From contig OZ020620.1 in assembly GCA_963971575.1 (NCBI GenBank), positions 36,595,992 through 36,659,991 of the forward strand: a stretch of DNA of 64,000 bases, written 5' to 3'. Under the pieces are notes generated by a model, which saw nothing but the letters and a program-made list of their open reading frames with translations, had not been told where the DNA came from and did no database searches. Origin of the DNA: Liopterus haemorrhoidalis. Its lineage: Eukaryota; Arthropoda; Insecta; Coleoptera; Dytiscidae. Position 1 is the stretch's first letter; every line of letters starts with the position of its first letter. Below, piece after piece: positions 42,709 through 54,459 of this stretch. A program made the translations under genes and the position numbers.

Positions 42709-44017
42709 CAAGGTGTCTCAAAAGAAATTTTATATTTATTTAGCTTACTGCGTGAACGCAACGTATCCGAGGGGTGCGGGGGTTATGTCAATCGGTAGCC
42801 TGGCTCTTGGGAATTCAGTCGCTATGGAGCGTTTCTCGGGAGCAGACCGCGCGTCATGCGTGCGATAGTTTTACAAAAACGGTGATTCGGCGACTGTAGC
42901 GCGTAGAAAATTCTGCAGTATTCGAGGTTTTCGCCACTTAAATGATGCGCCAAGCATTCCTCTCATTCGACATTGGGTTAAAAAGTTTGAAGAGACTGGT
43001 ACAACGCTGGATAACTCAAAATCCGGGCGACCTAGGTCATCAAGAACGGTAGAAAACGTGGAGAATGTTAATCAGTCTGTTCGTGACGACCCGAACCTTT
43101 CAATTCGGAAGCGCGCAAGTGCTTTAAATGTGCATAGATCATCATTACATCGCATTATGCACAAAGACTCAAAGCTGCACCCCTACAAAATTCAATTGGT
43201 GCAAGAATTAAAGCCCCAAGATGCCAGTCAGAGGCTTAATTTCGTAAATCAGGTGATTGAGCGATTTTCAACGTTTACCAACATTTTGTTTTCGGATGAT
43301 GCTCATTTTCATCTTAATGGCCACGTAAATAAGCAGAACTGCCTCTACTGGAGTGCAACGAATCCGAAACGCAAACATCAGAAACCCCTACATTCGCCTA
43401 AAGTGACCGTATGGGCTGCGATGTCGGCGCGAGGAATTATCGGCCCTTACTTTTTTGAAGACGAAAGGGGGCGTGCAGTTACAGTGAATTCAGTGTAATG
43501 TGGAGATGTTAGACAACTTATGTACCTGAACTGCAAAACTTTCCTGGCTATAACCAAAGAACATGGTTCCAACAGGACGGAGCAACTTCACACACGTCCA
43601 ATATGTCTCTGCCACGTGTCCGTGAAATTTTCTCAGGCAAATTAATCTCCCGGAGAGGTGACATAAATTGGCCTCCACGCAGTCCAGATTTAACCCCTAT
43701 GGACTTTTTCCTATGGGGTTATTTTAAATCTAAAGTTTACGCCAATAAACCGACATCACTGGCGCATTTGAAAGAAAATATCCGTCACGAAATGGCAGCC
43801 ATCTCTGAGTCCACCTGCCGAGACGTCATAAGTAATTTTACTGTTCGATTAAATGAGTGCCGTGAACGCGAGGGTCTACATTTAGACGATATTATTTTTA
43901 AGAAATAAATCCCCAAAAAGTGTATTTTAATAATTAATAAACATTTTTTCTATATACGGCTTACTTTTTTTTTTTTAATTTATCCACTAAATATAAAATT
44001 TCTTTTGAGACACCTTG
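42709..44017 (+). mobile_element. DD41D-spaced Tc1/mariner transposon, dead copy
   Basis: Ends CAAGGTGTCTCAAAAGAAAT continuing as TTTATATTTA are inverted and near-identical, flanked by TA (42707-42708, 44018-44019). At 1309 bp it matches the other copy at 59808-61117 almost base for base. Confidence 0.94.
42824..43908 (+). pseudogene. DD41D-spaced transposase, inactivated
   Basis: Relative to the open copy at 59914-61002, codon 15 after MERFSG is a stop (GAG to TAG at 42866-42868), and two small deletions shift the frame near 43493 and 43521. Otherwise it aligns throughout: HTH region (IRKRASALNVHRSSLHRIMH), NILFSDDAHFHLNGHVNKQN, VTVWAAMSARGIIGPYFFED, TWFQQDGATSHTSNMSL and PPRSPDLTPMDFFLWGYFKS. 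It keeps Trp in VTVWAAM, where the open copy has Cys. Confidence 0.92.
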
Positions 44018-45160
44018 TATAATTGATGTTTTAATGAACTAAATGTAATTTCAATAGACTTCATACTTCTTTGTATGCAAAGTATAAATAAAAAGATAAA
44101 TTTAACTACATGTTTTCATTAAACCTCTACTCAAAAATTACGGGTAAGGGAAGTGTGGGTACTGTGTTACACAGGGTACTTTGTGACACGTTTTGGTGCA
44201 TGTATATTTGTTGTGTTTAATAATAGGAGATGATGCAGTAAGTTGTTTTATAAAGATTTTTGCAGCTAAATTTTGCGAAAGTATTTGGTAAGTTATTATT
44301 ATTATACAACAGGTGGGCGGTATGAAAATTTTTCTACCAATAGAGATGCTTAAGTGGGCGGTAGGTATGAAAAGGTTGAGTATCCCTGGTCTACACCAAC
44401 ACTGGGAGCGTGCTACTGTTAATTGTTGCGAGATCTGTCAGTTTACTGAATAACTACTATTTATAAATATAACTATTATAATATACTACTTTAAAACCAA
44501 TTTTAATTCCATAACAAAAACATAACCTTACTTAATTATGTTTATCATTATTTCTCATACTCTATATTATCAAAACTTATATTTACTCACTTACCTTAAA
44601 TAAATTTAAGTTGCTAAATAATTTTTATTGATACAGCAACGCTTACAACACTAGTTAATTTAAAAAACAAATACTTCTATAATAACAACTATCAAATATC
44701 AAAACGCGAACATGTAGCTTTCAGAAGTGGTAGCGTGTCGCACGAAAACACTTTGACGTTTACCGCCAAGTAACGGGAAGAGCTACATGTCGCACGGCTT
44801 CCATTAGACCGCTGCACATTGGTAGCATGCAACATGTCGAACGGTCGCACGCCACCATGTTGCCTCGATGTAGACGCGCCATAATGCATGGGCGGACGCA
44901 ATTGTTTGGAAGTTATGACGGTAAATGTTGAATTGTGTATAAAATCAATTATATATGAGCTGCTCAACATTGGCAGTCCTAGAGAATAGAAATTATTTTA
45001 TATTTTTTCTTGCATCAGTATAGCACTTGTAGTCTTTGAATACTTAAAAGAAAAATGAAATAATCAAGATTAAAAGAATTTTAAACCTGATAAAAGATTA
45101 GAGACGTGTAATCTAAAGGTATAATAAGGAAAAAATAACCCGTCACCTCTCCCTCTTTGT

Positions 45161-45260
45161 TAGGGTTTTGTAGGTATGACCAAAAAAACCTTATACCGTC
45201 ATTTTGTCGTCTGTCTGTCTGTCTGTCTGTCAGTCTGTCTGTCTGTTAGTCTGTCTGTCA

Positions 45261-45294
<34 letters not shown>

Positions 45295-46152
45295 TCGGTA
45301 AAAATTGTAGCCAAACGGCTAAACCTAGAGAGTTGAAATTTGGCATGCTTATACAACTCTTTGACCCGCACATAGGAAAAATACTAAAACATAAACTAAA
45401 AAACATATCCCCCTAAAAATTAAACAAAAATGTGCTCATCGAAAACAAAAATATTTTTTTTTTAATTCAAAGAGTAGGGTAACAAATGAAAGCCCATAGT
45501 ACGTGGATTAACGATCAAATTTTTATTTTTGCAAAATAAATTATTTTGTTGCGATTTTTTCCAAAATTGTGCAAAAAAAAATTTTGTCCCACACCCTGTA
45601 GCTACGATGGTTTAAACTAAAAATCTAAAAAAAATTCTAAGTAATGTATATTGGTGTGAACCGAAATAGTACAACAGGAATTTTTGATCCTATTATGCTT
45701 TCGTAAAATAACGCATTTTTTGTGGTTTTTGGTTCACAAAGTACAAAAGTTATACCAATGTAAGACTCACATGCAAGGCGTGCGATAGCGTAATGGGTTA
45801 GAGCACTGGTGTCGTAAGTTAAAATGCGCTGGAAACGAAGGGTTTCGAGTTCGAGTACGGAGTGAATTTTATTTTTTCTGTTTTTTTTTTGCATTTTTAT
45901 TATGTTGAAATTATTTTGTCAAAATTCTAGTTATATTTTGACAAATGTTGTATTTAATTTTTAAGAGCGTAAATTTAATAACCAGTCTTATTATATGATT
46001 AACAGACGATAAATTATTTTAAAAATATCGTTCTTTTTGCCGTGATTACTACAAAGTAAAATTTGTCCTACACACTCAGCATACCGCATTCACTTATTAT
46101 ATACCCGCGAAACCCTGAAATGTGGGAATATTCACACTTCACATCAATTTTT
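45161..46152 (+). mobile_element. DINE-1/Helentron-like repeat, copy 5
   Basis: A full-length copy with a long (GTCT)n tract, the core blocks, a tRNA-like module (A-box TAGCGTAATGGGTTAGAGC at 45786, B-box GAGTTCGAGTAC at 45847) and the 3' hairpin GGGAATATTCACACTTC. Very close to copies 2 and 4. The 85-codon minus ORF inside is translated repeat. Confidence 0.9.
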
Positions 46153-47060
46153 TCGTTACATATATCAGAAAAATGCTCACCTTTTGCCCAATCATTTAAA
46201 ACGGTCGTCCGATCAATGCTCAAATATTTCATTTGAATAATTAGTTAAGTGAAACAGCTGACACAAAGACTTGTTTGCTAAAAAGATTCAATATCAGATA
46301 GAGATATAGGAAAGCGTTATACGTGGGCAACACTACAAATATCTATAATCTATAGTGAAATGTTCCAATTTAAGCGTGGTAACAATTTTAAAAATATTTC
46401 AGTTTTAATAAAGTATTTCTAATAATAGATTGTATCTAGTAGATAACCAACTATTTTTATTTTCTGTTTGATTGAAAACGGTTCGATTATTTAGAAGAGA
46501 GTACGACCCTTATATAAAAACGAAAAATTAGTTGTCCCTGTTGTACGCCAGTGGTTTAATGTATGTCTTACGAAATTCTGACCAAATTGATCCAAACAAT
46601 CAGTTTGTATTTGATGTTAGGATTTCGTAATTTTAATTTAGTTTGAAATGGTTGTTATTTGTTGTTCGGGAAGGTCGTTCTTCTCTTTAAGTACCAGAGA
46701 TTTGCTTTGTTGCGTTGGTTGGAGATGGATTAATTAAGTAATGACCAGTACCGTCTTTTAGTAGTAATGCGCTTTTGGCATGACAAACAAATCATTATTT
46801 AATTATTGGTGAATTTCCATTTCATTTTAAGATCCAGTTGACGCAAACGACAACTTTATGATTGCTGTTAAGTGAGCATGGGTTTCATTCATAGATCTCG
46901 CAAGACGTGATCTTTATATCAATTTTTTACATATGTAGAATATTAAACATGTCGTAAAGGCACAAACATGGATGATAATTAAATAATAACAATACGAAAA
47001 GGAAGATTTGATCTTTTGCTATAGAAGGTTAGATACCACTTCCTAGTACCATCGATAGGG
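46153..47060. other. No recognisable feature
   Basis: AT-rich DNA. Immediately after the DINE-like copy the minus strand has a short open stretch (MKYLSIDRTTVLNDWAKGEH) that I do not recognise. Nothing else is supported. Confidence 0.4.
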
Positions 47061-47319
47061 TGTAGTACGAGGGTTGCCTCGTATATTTCGGGATTGACGC
47101 TCTTATGACGAACTCAGAACAGAATAGAAATAGAATAGAATAGAAATCTTTATTGACAGTGCTACAATGTTATTGTTTACAGTCAGTTATACATAAATAA
47201 GTAAAACATCAGTGAAAAAACTGTAACATCTTGTACATAATACTATAACAAATAGTATTACACATAACACAATCAAACAATAATATTATGTGGTGTACCT
47301 ACCAAAATTAATTTCCGTA

Positions 47320-48241
47320 AATAGGGGATACGCATAAAATTTATATTTCTTTAAAACTATATTATTTATGTCACCTAACAAAACAAAAATCACATTTTAA
47401 TTAATATTATAGCCAAATTTTTTAATTAAAATATTGTAAATTTGAAATAAGCCGACCACGGCGCGAAAGTTGCCGAGTAAAAACGACTGAGTATGGCGTC
47501 AAACGATAGGGGTTTCACGTCACAGATACAGCTACAACATAATCTTTACACGTGTGTATATTGTATTGTTCGAGAGTTTTGTATTTCTTTTTAAACAATT
47601 TTTCACGCATTTATTATTAAAATGGCAGATAAAGATTTTGTTAGGGCTCAGAGTGATAATTTACCCAACATTGATGCATTTATGCTCACAAACATAAAAT
47701 TTACTTTTTTCTGAAATATCGGTTTTATTTCGCCCCATAGCTTCCAGCCACAAATTTCGCCTTTTCTGTTGTTTTTCGCCATCAGGTAATGATATAAATT
47801 GTTTTTTTTTGATTTCTAGTTGAACTAATTGTGCACATCGGTACTGAACAATATTTTCGATTATGTTTCGAAGTACTGGGGCCTGGATCTTCCATATTTT
47901 ATATATTTTAATATAAAATTTAATTCGGTAAACATGTATAAATTGTTTTTATAGAATTAAACTTTATTTTAATTAAAATCACTCTAACTTTAAATAACCT
48001 ATAAAAGTTATACAAACAAATAAGTTCACAACAGACTATGTACGCTGGGTAGGCTAGTAGTGTCATGCGTCAGTTAGAAGGGGTATGACGTCACACGTCG
48101 TTTTCGCGCGCTACATACATTTATGATTTTTTTAAGCCTTCAAATTAAAAAAATAAATAAATAAAAACTTTTTTTTATGTTTATATGCAACAAGAGGAAT
48201 ATGATAAAAATTTAAAAAAAAAATCATGCCTATCCCCTATT
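47320..48241 (-). mobile_element. P-like THAP MITE, copy 1
   Basis: AATAGGGGATACGCAT and the inverted AATAGGGGATAGGCAT form 16-bp ends with one mismatch. The minus strand holds a THAP-type first exon (ATG at 47893-47895). Its sequence aligns with 56406-57294 in opposite orientation. It lies inside the LINE at 47121-49101. No clear 8-bp duplication is seen. Confidence 0.75.
47697..47895 (-). pseudogene. THAP-domain first exon, P-like element copy 1
   Basis: It starts MEDPGPSTSKHNRKYCSVPM with C-x4-C (CSVPMC), then a run of nine A, after which the frame must shift to read FISLPDGEKQQKRRNLWL, EAMGRNKTDISEKSKFYVCE. THAP zinc fingers use C2CH with conserved Pro, Trp and Phe; here two Cys, the Trp and the third Cys (YVCE) are visible, but the final His is lost where the exon end is deleted. 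Known role of the family: sequence-specific DNA binding in P-element-type transposases. Confidence 0.75.
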
Positions 48242-49101
48242 CAACAAAAGTATAAATAGGGTTTTCAGATAGAATTTTTTTTATTGTAAGGGTGAACTTT
48301 GCATAGTTTAAAGATTTTAAATATGATGGGATTGTGTTCATAAATTTTATACAGTAATAATTGGTAATATGTCTTGACGCATTAAGTCTTAAAAAATTTG
48401 GATAAATATAATTTTTATTCCGTGTGTCGTAAGTATGGACAACATCATGTATTTTTAGGGCATTCATATTTTTATATGCATAGACTAGACAGTAATATAT
48501 AAAAAGAGAAGATAATGTCAAAAATTTTAAATTTACAAAAAGCATTCGACAGTCTTAGCCCCAGATAAGTAATGTGAGACTGGAATAAAGAATAGTACGC
48601 TGTTAATACCATATTATTCGAAACAAAATTAACTAAATTTCTTAATAAATAAATCGTCTTGCAGAGTTTAGGACTGAGGTTGCATACGTTCTGATCCCAC
48701 TTAAGACCTGGATCCACATGTACACCTAAAGACTTGACAGACTGGGGATTTGCATAATTATTTAGTCTTGTAGAAATTAATAAGGTCTGTGTTTTGTCAA
48801 TATTTAATTTCAGTTTATTGGAAGTGAACCATAATTCAGCATCTTTTACAAGAGATTAGTTTTCAGACATTACATTACTTAATTAAAAACGATTTTGAGC
48901 GTGTGATGATAGTCGTATGGTCAGCAAAAATGATTGTTTTAGTGCTAATAGAATAAGAGAAGTCATTAATGTAGATAATGAAAAGAAGTGGTCCTAAGAT
49001 TGATCCCTGAGGTACGCCGAAATCGAATGTAGAAATATTAGAAGAAGAATTACCTATTTTTACAAACTGTTTTCTGTTTTTGAGGTAGGACTCTAAAAAC
49101 A
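48242..49101 (-). pseudogene. LINE reverse transcriptase fragment
   Basis: Reading in order: [12 protein letters not shown], then [20 protein letters not shown] (RT motif with QG), then FADHTTI, where the catalytic FADD is FADH. After a frame break: DPGLKWDQNVCNLSPKLCKT, YSLFQSHITYLGL, then the thumb/C-terminal block VVHTYDTRNKNYIYPNFLRL and MNTIPSYLKSL. The order and motifs match Jockey/CR1-type ORF2. The Asp to His change and the frameshifts make it inactive. The original product would have been a target-primed reverse transcriptase. Confidence 0.82.
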
Positions 49102-49329
49102 AGAACGTTTTGACGTACGAATGCTATTTGTGTTGTTTACAGTAACTAGAAAAAAATAATCTCGGCTAAAAATGGAATTAAATCGTGAACATTTTCAAAC
49201 GTCATTTTTTACAACTTTTGACGTGGATTAACCCAACAACAGTGCATCGATGAACTTAATTCGACTTTTGGGGATGAAGCACCATCAAGAACTACTGTTT
49301 ATCGATTGTTTTCTTAGAAAGGACTGTTT

Positions 49330-50058
49330 CTTCGTCCTAAATAAATTTTCTTACATTCATTTTTGATGTTAAGAGAACAATTAGTGAAATATTTCAATAT
49401 TTTAGTTTTAGGGTGTCCCCTCGTAACTACCCTAATATTCATCAAATTGAAAAATGCATAGAACAAAACGATTTGTTTTCTTATAAATAATTATATTGTA
49501 TAGTTTTATCTGTTAAGATTTCTGTTATAAAGGAAATATATAAGTTTTTTAGTACCAGTTTTAACCCAGAAACACTCTCTACGAAAGAAAATTTTGAGAT
49601 ACCATGCCTATATTTGATCCTGGTTCTACTCTATTGTACTAAATTTCGTTAAAATACATCCAGCCTTTTTTAAAAACAAATATAACCTCCAATCTTATTA
49701 ATTACTATATTATAATAGCAATTTGTTTTTCTATTTTTATTTAAATATACCTAAAATTATATTTGTATTCAATTTTATTGTTATTTATTAACTATAATAC
49801 AAATACCCATCACCTTAAATTTTATATAAATCAGTATAAAATTTCCTTAGGTTTTTTTTTATAATTTATTCAGTAGAACTGTCTTGAAATAAATATCTAT
49901 TATGAAAATAGTCAATAATAATATTTAAAAACGTGTAACATCTATATTAATTTTGTATGCTACTTTGAACTACGCATACGTGTGACGTATTCCCTCTCAC
50001 GCTCTGATTGGTCAGAAGTTACGAGACAACATTTACTTTAAAAATCTTGGGTTGCTCC
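49330..50058. other. No recognisable feature
   Basis: AT-rich DNA after the decayed mariner. No supported feature. Confidence 0.5.
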
Positions 50059-50239
50059 AACATAAATGCATTTTTTTTTTTTTTTTAATTTAATGGCCTT
50101 TGCTACTTTGGCAATTAGCCAGGACGATTTTTATGTGAGAAAATTTCCATGCCTTAACGGGATTCGAACCCGAGACCTTCGCAACGCAGAGCACATGTGT
50201 TACCACTACGCTACGCTGGTCGGCTAACATAAATGCATT
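50059..50239 (-). mobile_element. Complete tRNA-derived SINE with 14-bp target duplication
   Basis: On the minus strand the SINE starts near 50225 with a tRNA-like head: A-box TAGCGTAGTGGTAACA and a canonical B-box GGTTCGAATCC (about 50160-50170). An unrelated body of about 65 bp (GGCATGGAAATTTTCTCACA..) follows, then a 16-base A tail (T run 50071-50086). AACATAAATGCATT flanks it perfectly (50059-50072, 50226-50239), which shows LINE-mediated insertion. Confidence 0.93.
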
Positions 50240-50770
50240 AGAAAATAAATTAACATATTTGCAAATAACAAAAAAATTATTTCAACTAAGACGTCAGTAC
50301 TTAAACTGTATCCTACACATCCTTTTTTAAAATTCATGTAAAATGTCACATGAAAATGATTAATGTTCATTCATGAAAATGATACAGCCAAACAAATGAT
50401 ACGGTTTTCTTAACAACAATTACTTTAATATCCAACATCCCATACCTACATAAAAACACTGGGTCGTAGGCCGTATTCGAGGAATAAGACGTCATTTCAA
50501 AAAGGATATTACACTAGCCCATAGAATACTGATACAACTCCGTATTTGATGCGAAAAAATGCAAGGTCAACCTGTTGCATGATTTCTAATGTTGTTATAT
50601 TAAATAATTATAACAGGTGTAAAGCTGATACCTATAAACTCGTATTTAAAGCAGGTAAAGGTCGTTTCTTAACCACGTGCCAGAATTAAATGCATTACTT
50701 GTTTAAATCGATTCTCGGATTGAGTGAGAGTGTTTTCCATTCGCTTTTATTCGAAGAAACCCGTTTAGTG
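50240..50770. other. No recognisable feature
   Basis: AT-rich DNA, no supported features. Confidence 0.5.
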
Positions 50771-50778
50771 GTATAGTA

Positions 50779-52286
50779 CAGGGATGGCGAAACTTTTTGA
50801 GGAGTGGGTCAAATTTTGTTAACTATTTTTCTTAATACTAGTCCGTGGGTCACTGAGTCAATAGATGCCACTTGGAAGGGGGTGTGGTAAAAGGGGTACC
50901 AATAATTTGGAACACCGAAAATTTGTTTACAGAAAATATCGACAGTTGACCCTTTGTTTGGGACTCACTTTTAAAATCACTAAAAAGGTTTACGTTTCTT
51001 TTTTGTTTAACATTTTTTACTTTTGCAAGTGAAGAGCAACAAATAAAGGTCGATGTCAAAAAGCTGACATCAATGGAGTAATACCATGAATTATCGCACC
51101 ACTGCTCTAAATATTTGAATGAACACGGAATAAAGAACATCACATACATATATTATGAAGTATTCTTTATTATAAACATAGTTACAGTTATTTGTATATA
51201 TAATAAAGTTGATAAAAGTATATATATTTAATGTGAAATCTGTTGTTGCTTATTTTCAGATAGTTTCTTAATATTAGGTTCATAATCCGTATTCATTAGT
51301 TTGACGCATTTCGCTGTCAATTTATTTCCAAGTTTATTTCTGTTGGAGGATTTTACAAAATTCATTGAGGAAAACAATTTTTCGCACGGACATGTGAACC
51401 CAAAAATCGTTAACAGAGCATTTGCAAGCTTTTTCATTGATATAAAATTGTTTGGTAAAGAATCCCATACGTTTAATATAATATTTTTAATTTTTAGTTT
51501 GGGATCATTACTATCTGTAGTACTTTCAGAAAATTTTCCTTCTATTTCCGAAACTAAGTTTTCAAATTTATTTTTCCACACTATGCTGCTTTGAAATTCA
51601 AATAATTCCCTTTCTAAATCATGGATACCTAGCCACATAAATCCGGTTAGCTCCATTGTTGCAAATTCTGTTTTGTTTGGATATAAAATAAAGTGAAACA
51701 TATTTTCCAAACTTTTAAATTGATGTAATCCTGTATAATAATTAAATATTTTTTAATTGCATTTTTTGAATATCAAGCGTATTTTCAAAAATATTTTCAA
51801 AACTAAAAAATATTTTTTGTTATTGTGTTTTGAAAATGTTTTTGTAATTGAGGAAAATATTTCATCATTTTCATTTCCAAATCTTTTGTGAAGATGTTAA
51901 GTTTCGTCATAAATGTTTTAATATTTTCAAACATCATCAATACAACTTGTCCATTTCCCTGAAGTTTTTTATTCAGTTCATTGAAATGCTGAGTGATGTC
52001 ACATAAGAACATTAAATCATTTAACCAATCTATATTTGAAAATTTTATGGCTAACATACAGGCACATTGATACCATAGAAAATCAGTTAGTCAACGTCCA
52101 CTTGGATTTTTTTTTTTTTATAAATTCGACATTAGATATTTATTTATACTTTAATTTTTTAATATTTTCGATTGCCTGTTCTCTCTTTTATGCTATTATT
52201 TTTTTTTTTTAATTCAACGCGTGGGTCACTTAAAAAGCCTTCGTGGGTCAGTGTCTGACCCGCGGGTCATAGGTTCGCCACCACTG
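50779..52286 (-). mobile_element. hAT element with transposase remnants (TSD GTATAGTA)
   Basis: A perfect 8-bp duplication GTATAGTA (50771-50778, 52287-52294) flanks CAGGGATGGCGAAACTTTTT and the inverted CAGTGGTGGCGAACCTATGA. GTGGGTCA motifs recur near both ends. Transposase codons are on the minus strand. Confidence 0.94.
51228..52057 (-). pseudogene. hAT transposase, central and C-terminal parts
   Basis: The upstream part reads WLNDLMFLCDITQHFNELNK KLQGNGQVV, a block typical of the Charlie/GTF2IRD2-like hAT group. After a gap the second frame gives VWDSLPNNFISMKKLANALL and the dimerisation domain IFGFTCPCEKLFSSMNFVKS followed by SNRNKLGNKLT. The two parts are in different frames, and the N-terminal BED finger and first catalytic Asp are not seen. 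The orientation and the 8-bp TSD agree with a deleted hAT. Confidence 0.85.
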
Positions 52287-52801
52287 GTATAGTATTTTAA
52301 AAATGAAACGACCGCTCTTATTAAGAAGCTTAACAATGCAACAATGGATTTATGGCAGTAATCCCAAGACTTATTGCAGTAAAAAGAATATAGGAGGTAT
52401 TAAGGGAATTTTAAATTTAAATCGAATAGATTTAACACCAGTTCAATTGAAGTTTCTTAAAAACCATTAATGGCCGGTAATATAAAGCAAATTAGTTTGC
52501 TACTAAATTTTAGTTAATAGTTAAACTAATTTAACCCTTCTTTAAGATTTCGGTATTATAAAATTTGTTTTAAAAAAGTTACCAACTAAATCTACCAACT
52601 AAATTAGTTGACAGATTTTCTGGGTACTAAATTATAGTTGGCACCTATATTTGTATTACATTTAAATAGTTAGCATTTTGTTTACATTGAAATAACTTGT
52701 TTTTACTATTTATACTAAAATATATATTTGATAATTAATAACAGCAAAGTAAGTAATAATATTGTACATAAAAAAAAAATACATATGAATAGATTTATAT
52801 A

Positions 52802-54375
52802 CAGTATTGGCCATAAAGATAGCAACTTTTGATAATCCTCTTTTATTTTTATTCAATTCAATATTTTTAAAATTAAAAAAATGTAATTCTTACCTTTAAC
52901 AATCCTCTACATATATTATAGTAAAAAATTTAATTTTAATAGTAAATTCTATTTTTTTTTTATAGTATTTAATATTTTTACCTGGACATAAAGATAGCAA
53001 CTACTCTTAAAAAATCTTTTTTTATTTTAAATTAAGAAAATGAATTATTATTAAGAGATCATTTTTAATATTTTGTATAGTAACCACCAGTATTTATAAC
53101 TTCCCGACATCTTTTCGGCATTGATTCTAATAATTTCGTGATCATTTCATTATCAATATTAGGCCAGGCACCCTGCACAGCTTTAAACAAATCTTCAATA
53201 TTTGAATGCATTTTGTTTCTAATCTTTCTGTCGACAATCTGCCAAAGGTTTTCTATTGGATTTAAATCGAGTGACTGTGACGGCCAAGTCATTACGTTGA
53301 TTTTTGAATCCTCGAACCATTTTTTGACCAACTTCGAAGAATGTTTTGGGTCATTATCATGCTGAAAAATATGTTTTAAAGGCATGAAATTATCAGAATA
53401 AGGTTTCATAACATTCTGAAGGATGTCTTTATATTTAAATCGATCCATTATTCCTTCAATGTGGTATAGAGGACTCATACCATATCCCGAGAAACAGCCC
53501 CATACCAACACACCACCTCCGCCATGTTTAACTGTTGGAAAGGTGTATTTTAGAACTAATCTTTTATTAGCAGGCCTCCTAACGTAACTTACACCATCAC
53601 TTTTAAACAAATTGAACTTAGATTTATCAATAAAAATAACTTTTTTCCATTGATCCAGTCCAGTCAATATGATTTTTAGCAAATTCTAATCGGGCCTTCA
53701 CATTCTTTTTGGATAAAAGTGGTTTTTTTGCAGGACGGTGACTAAAAAGACCCTCACTAACTAATCTTCTGCGAATAGTTCTTGTTGAGATATTTTCTTG
53801 ATCCATTTGTGGCAAAAGGCCCAAAATTTTCTCCGATGACAGAAAGGGGAATTGGTAGATAAATAAATAATTTTTTTATCAGTTCGTTTTGCAGAATTTC
53901 GTGGCCGTCCTGGGATTTTTTAAACTTCAAACGTACCTTCTTCTCGAACTCGTTTTATAATTCGCGTCACAGTAGATTTATGAACATTTAAATTTTGTGA
54001 AATCACATTTTGCAGCAGCCCGTCTTTAAAACCAGAAATTATTAAGTTTCTAATTTCACTTGAAACAGTTTTACTACGACCCATGATTGGCAAATGTAAA
54101 CTGAAATATTACTTGTGCACTACATATTATTTATTGATAAAACCTGCATATAACAAGAAAATTCAAGTAGTTGCAATATTTTTGTCCAAGCAAAAATGAA
54201 GAAATAATTTATTATTAATCTGTAAGTCAGATTATTTGACTATTGATTGATGTAACAGACAAAATATGATTAAATTATAGAACAAAGAGTATTAATTTTC
54301 CAATATTATTATTAAAATTTGAAAAATTGAAAGATGGTAAAAGTTGCAATCTTTAAACAAATACTGCCAATACTG
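52802..54375 (-). mobile_element. Tc1 element (TA target)
   Basis: CAGTATTGGCCATAAAGATA continuing as GCAACTTTT and the inverted CAGTATTGGCAGTATTTGTT are flanked by TA (52800-52801, 54376-54377). At 1574 bp it is near full length for Tc1. The minus strand encodes transposase. Confidence 0.94.
53065..54084 (-). pseudogene. Tc1-like DD34E transposase, near full length, broken
   Basis: ATG at 54082-54084 starts MGRSKTVSSEIRNLIISGFK with the paired-type HTH (VISQNLNVHKSTVTRIIKRV), followed by a stop at the GRPR-like linker (IPGRPRNSAKRT). A shifted frame holds ISTRTIRRRLVSEGLFSHRP and LSKKNVKARLEFAKNHIDWT. After another shift the catalytic part is open for over 200 codons: VIFIDKSKFNLF, then GGGGVLVWGCFSGYGMSPLY, FQHDNDPKHSSKLVKKWFED and SLDLNPIENLW. 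Asp, Asp and Glu are present with 34 residues between the last two (DD34E). A stop and two frameshifts inactivate it. Confidence 0.93.
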
Positions 54376-54459
54376 TATATAAACAACACAAAATTTACAG
54401 GTTAGGTCATCAGTATCATTTGTCAGTAGTGTATCATCACCATCCGTAAACAGTATTTC

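Larger units (their letters stand above)
42598..44388. mobile_element. Non-autonomous hAT (TSD GTCTACAC) holding a DD41D element
   Basis: A perfect 8-bp duplication GTCTACAC (42590-42597, 44389-44396) flanks CAGTGGTACTCAACCTGGTC and the inverted CAGGGATACTCAACCTTTTC. GGGGGCGGTAGG-type text is present near both ends. Its own DNA is about 480 bp; the rest is a Tc1/mariner-type transposon. Confidence 0.92.
42508..44881. mobile_element. Harbinger-like MITE (TAA target) holding a hAT
   Basis: TGGCGCGTCTACATTGAGGC and the inverted TGGCGCGTCTACATCGAGGC continue as AACATGGT and are flanked by TAA (42505-42507, 44882-44884). Its own sequence is about 575 bp once the hAT at 42598-44388 is removed. A TAA 3-bp duplication fits PIF/Harbinger, but no transposase supports it. 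Confidence 0.75.
47121..49101 (-). mobile_element. 5'-truncated LINE (CR1/Jockey-like) in mariner, TSD AGAAC
   Basis: On the minus strand the element ends AATAAAGATT followed by a TCTATT-type short repeat, a typical non-LTR 3' tail. AGAAC flanks it on both sides (47116-47120, 49102-49106), matching the interrupted mariner sequence. It is truncated within the RT domain at its 5' end. A P-like MITE is inserted in its 3' part. Confidence 0.8.
47066..49320 (+). mobile_element. Mariner 5' half split by a LINE
   Basis: TACGAGGGTTGCCTCGTATA followed by TTTCGGGATT matches the terminus of the mariner at 19700-20405. After the LINE the mariner resumes with GTTTTGACGTACGA and an intact ATG at 49172 (MELNREHF), a frameshift, and the text TAACCCAACAACAGTGCATC. 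It decays by about 49320; no right end was found. Confidence 0.8.
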
